Assembly (NCBI GenBank): GCA_028274465.1
Contig: CM051457.1
Location: 74,994,496-75,058,495 of the forward strand
Reading direction: 5' to 3'
From: Plantago ovata
Taxonomy: Eukaryota > Streptophyta > Magnoliopsida > Lamiales > Plantaginaceae
DNA: 64,000 bases
Shown here: positions 63,296-64,000 of the stretch, in pieces
How the letters are laid out: each line of letters opens with the position of its first letter
How positions within the stretch are numbered: position 1 is the stretch's first letter
The notes under the pieces: generated by a model
Databases searched by the model: none
What the model was told of the DNA's origin: nothing
What the model saw: the letters and a program-made list of their open reading frames with translations, nothing else
Program-made: the position numbers and the translations under genes

Positions 63296-64000
63296 TGTGT
63301 TTTGTTTTGTTTTCTCACGAGTTTGATTGAGTATTATAGGTAACTCATACAAGCATTAGCTCTCACCTTGGATCCACTTTCGGCGTTCGGGACGAGCGAC
63401 GACGTTCAGGTTTGGGAGGAGGTTATCGCTGGTTATCTCTATACTTATCTTACTTATGAAAAACGCGTGAAATTTTTGCATTTGCACGTTTACTGCTTTC
63501 CTAGGATAGTTTTGCATGTTTTATATGGAGTTTATTGCCGAATTTTTTGAACTTTTTTATTGGGTAGATGAACTAGCTTTGTCATTAATCGTATGCTTCA
63601 TCTCTATGAATTTGTTTGAGGTTTTTCTCGCTTGGCTTGTCACATTTATGTATTGCACTTAGTTAAGCATGGTAGTCTCGACATCACTTAGTGGTGTTTT
63701 CTCTACTGCGGTTCACGAAGGCCTTTATAGTAGGATGATGCATGTTAGGGTCTTATGGTTGTTTCCCGAGTAATTATGTACCTAAGAGGCAACAAGTCTT
63801 CACCATGCTTTGAGATTGCTAAATGCCTAGGAAGGAGGTAGTGTGAGGTTGTGTGATCCTTTATTTATAACCTATTCTTCCGAATAAGTTTGGGGAGGGG
63901 GTTACACCATCATAGACTTGTTTCTGTTTTTCATTTTCGTATCGTGAGTTCATTATTTTCATTTTTCGTGAATTTTGTACTCCAACCTATTCTTTCGAAT
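63296..64000 (+). other. Start of the 3' UTR of element E
   Basis: A PPT-like block (CGTTCAGGTTTGGGAGGAGG, about 63403-63422) is preceded by TTCGGGACGAGCGACGACG, the equivalent of the 55230-55270 block of element D. From about 63477 the sequence joins the A2 3' UTR (matching 29868 onwards). The CCTATTC palindrome is at 63869-63890, and a second begins at 63983 and is cut by the window end. Confidence 0.75.

Larger units (their letters stand above)
56654..64000 (+). mobile_element. Athila-like element E, with pol, running off the window
   Basis: 5' LTR of family A (56654-57912), tRNA-Asp primer site, gag-pol (58166-63295) and the start of the 3' UTR shared with A1/A2. It is inserted into gag of element D. 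The 3' LTR and right TSD lie beyond 64000 (left flank CCTAC). It is the only Ty3/gypsy element in the window that encodes reverse transcriptase and integrase. Confidence 0.93.

Noticed and set aside
63403-63422. The true 3' PPT of element E
   Set aside because: It is purine-rich but is followed by shared UTR, not by an LTR. The real PPT should lie beyond 64000.
1-64000. tRNA, rRNA, snoRNA or microRNA genes, CRISPR arrays, prokaryotic or organellar DNA
   Set aside because: I looked for tRNA-like arms, rRNA signatures and regularly spaced repeats and saw none. tRNA-Asp and tRNA-Met matches are the retrotransposon primer sites only.

Overview
This window is nuclear DNA of a flowering plant, probably a large and repeat-rich genome. 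It is almost entirely nested LTR retrotransposons. The plant assignment rests on Athila-type Ty3/gypsy elements with tRNA-Asp primer sites, a Ty1/copia element with a tRNA-Met-type primer site, a PIF/Harbinger-type MITE, TTTAGGG-type telomere motifs, a B3-domain gene and PB1-like (MULE-associated) genes. I see no prokaryotic features, CRISPR arrays, or rRNA or tRNA genes.

Layout. (1) 1-13855: minus-strand non-autonomous Athila-like element A1 (3' LTR cut by the window edge, ORF2, gag-protease, 5' LTR). A complete second non-autonomous element, B (2947-8933, TSD TATAT), sits inside its ORF2. A1 itself lies inside another family-A LTR (13856-15055). (2) 15056-22924: broken minus-strand Ty1/copia element carrying a solo B-family LTR (17949-19344, TSD ATACT) and a truncated family-A LTR (20476-21567), followed by a copia leader with a minisatellite and a very GC-rich island. 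(3) 22925-31933: plus-strand non-autonomous element A2 whose gag carries a 1257-bp tandem duplication. (4) 31935-35073: head-to-head LTR palindrome, then a SIRE-like copia LTR split by a 1086-bp MITE (TSD TTA). (5) 35074-38603 and 46411-52389: a low-copy gene-like island, split by insertion of C. It has two PB1-like genes, AT-hook exons, a coiled-coil gene and a B3 gene, all broken, plus minisatellites, a TIR transposon and telomere-like tracts. Two arms of this island are inverted duplicates of one another. (6) 38604-46410: minus-strand non-autonomous element C (TSD GTAGG). (7) about 52390-56653: minus-strand element D, interrupted by (8) 56654-64000: plus-strand element E, which has the same LTR family as A1/A2 but carries a full gag-PR-RT-RNaseH-IN polyprotein.

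How the parts fit. E looks like the autonomous (though now frameshifted) partner of the A-type elements. They share LTR, primer site and the 3' untranslated architecture, but A, C and D carry a different gag-protease and lack reverse transcriptase and integrase. All these families share unusual noncoding modules: (a) short family-specific dyads (GGGGCGNNNCGCCCC or CAAGCGNNNCGCTTG) both upstream of the LTR TATA box and in the internal linker; (b) a stem-loop around GGGAGGCAACCC after the protease; (c) a long purine tract; (d) repeated CCTATTC...GAATAGG palindromes fused to a PPT-like GGTTTGGGGAGG. These modules are the least conventional signal here.
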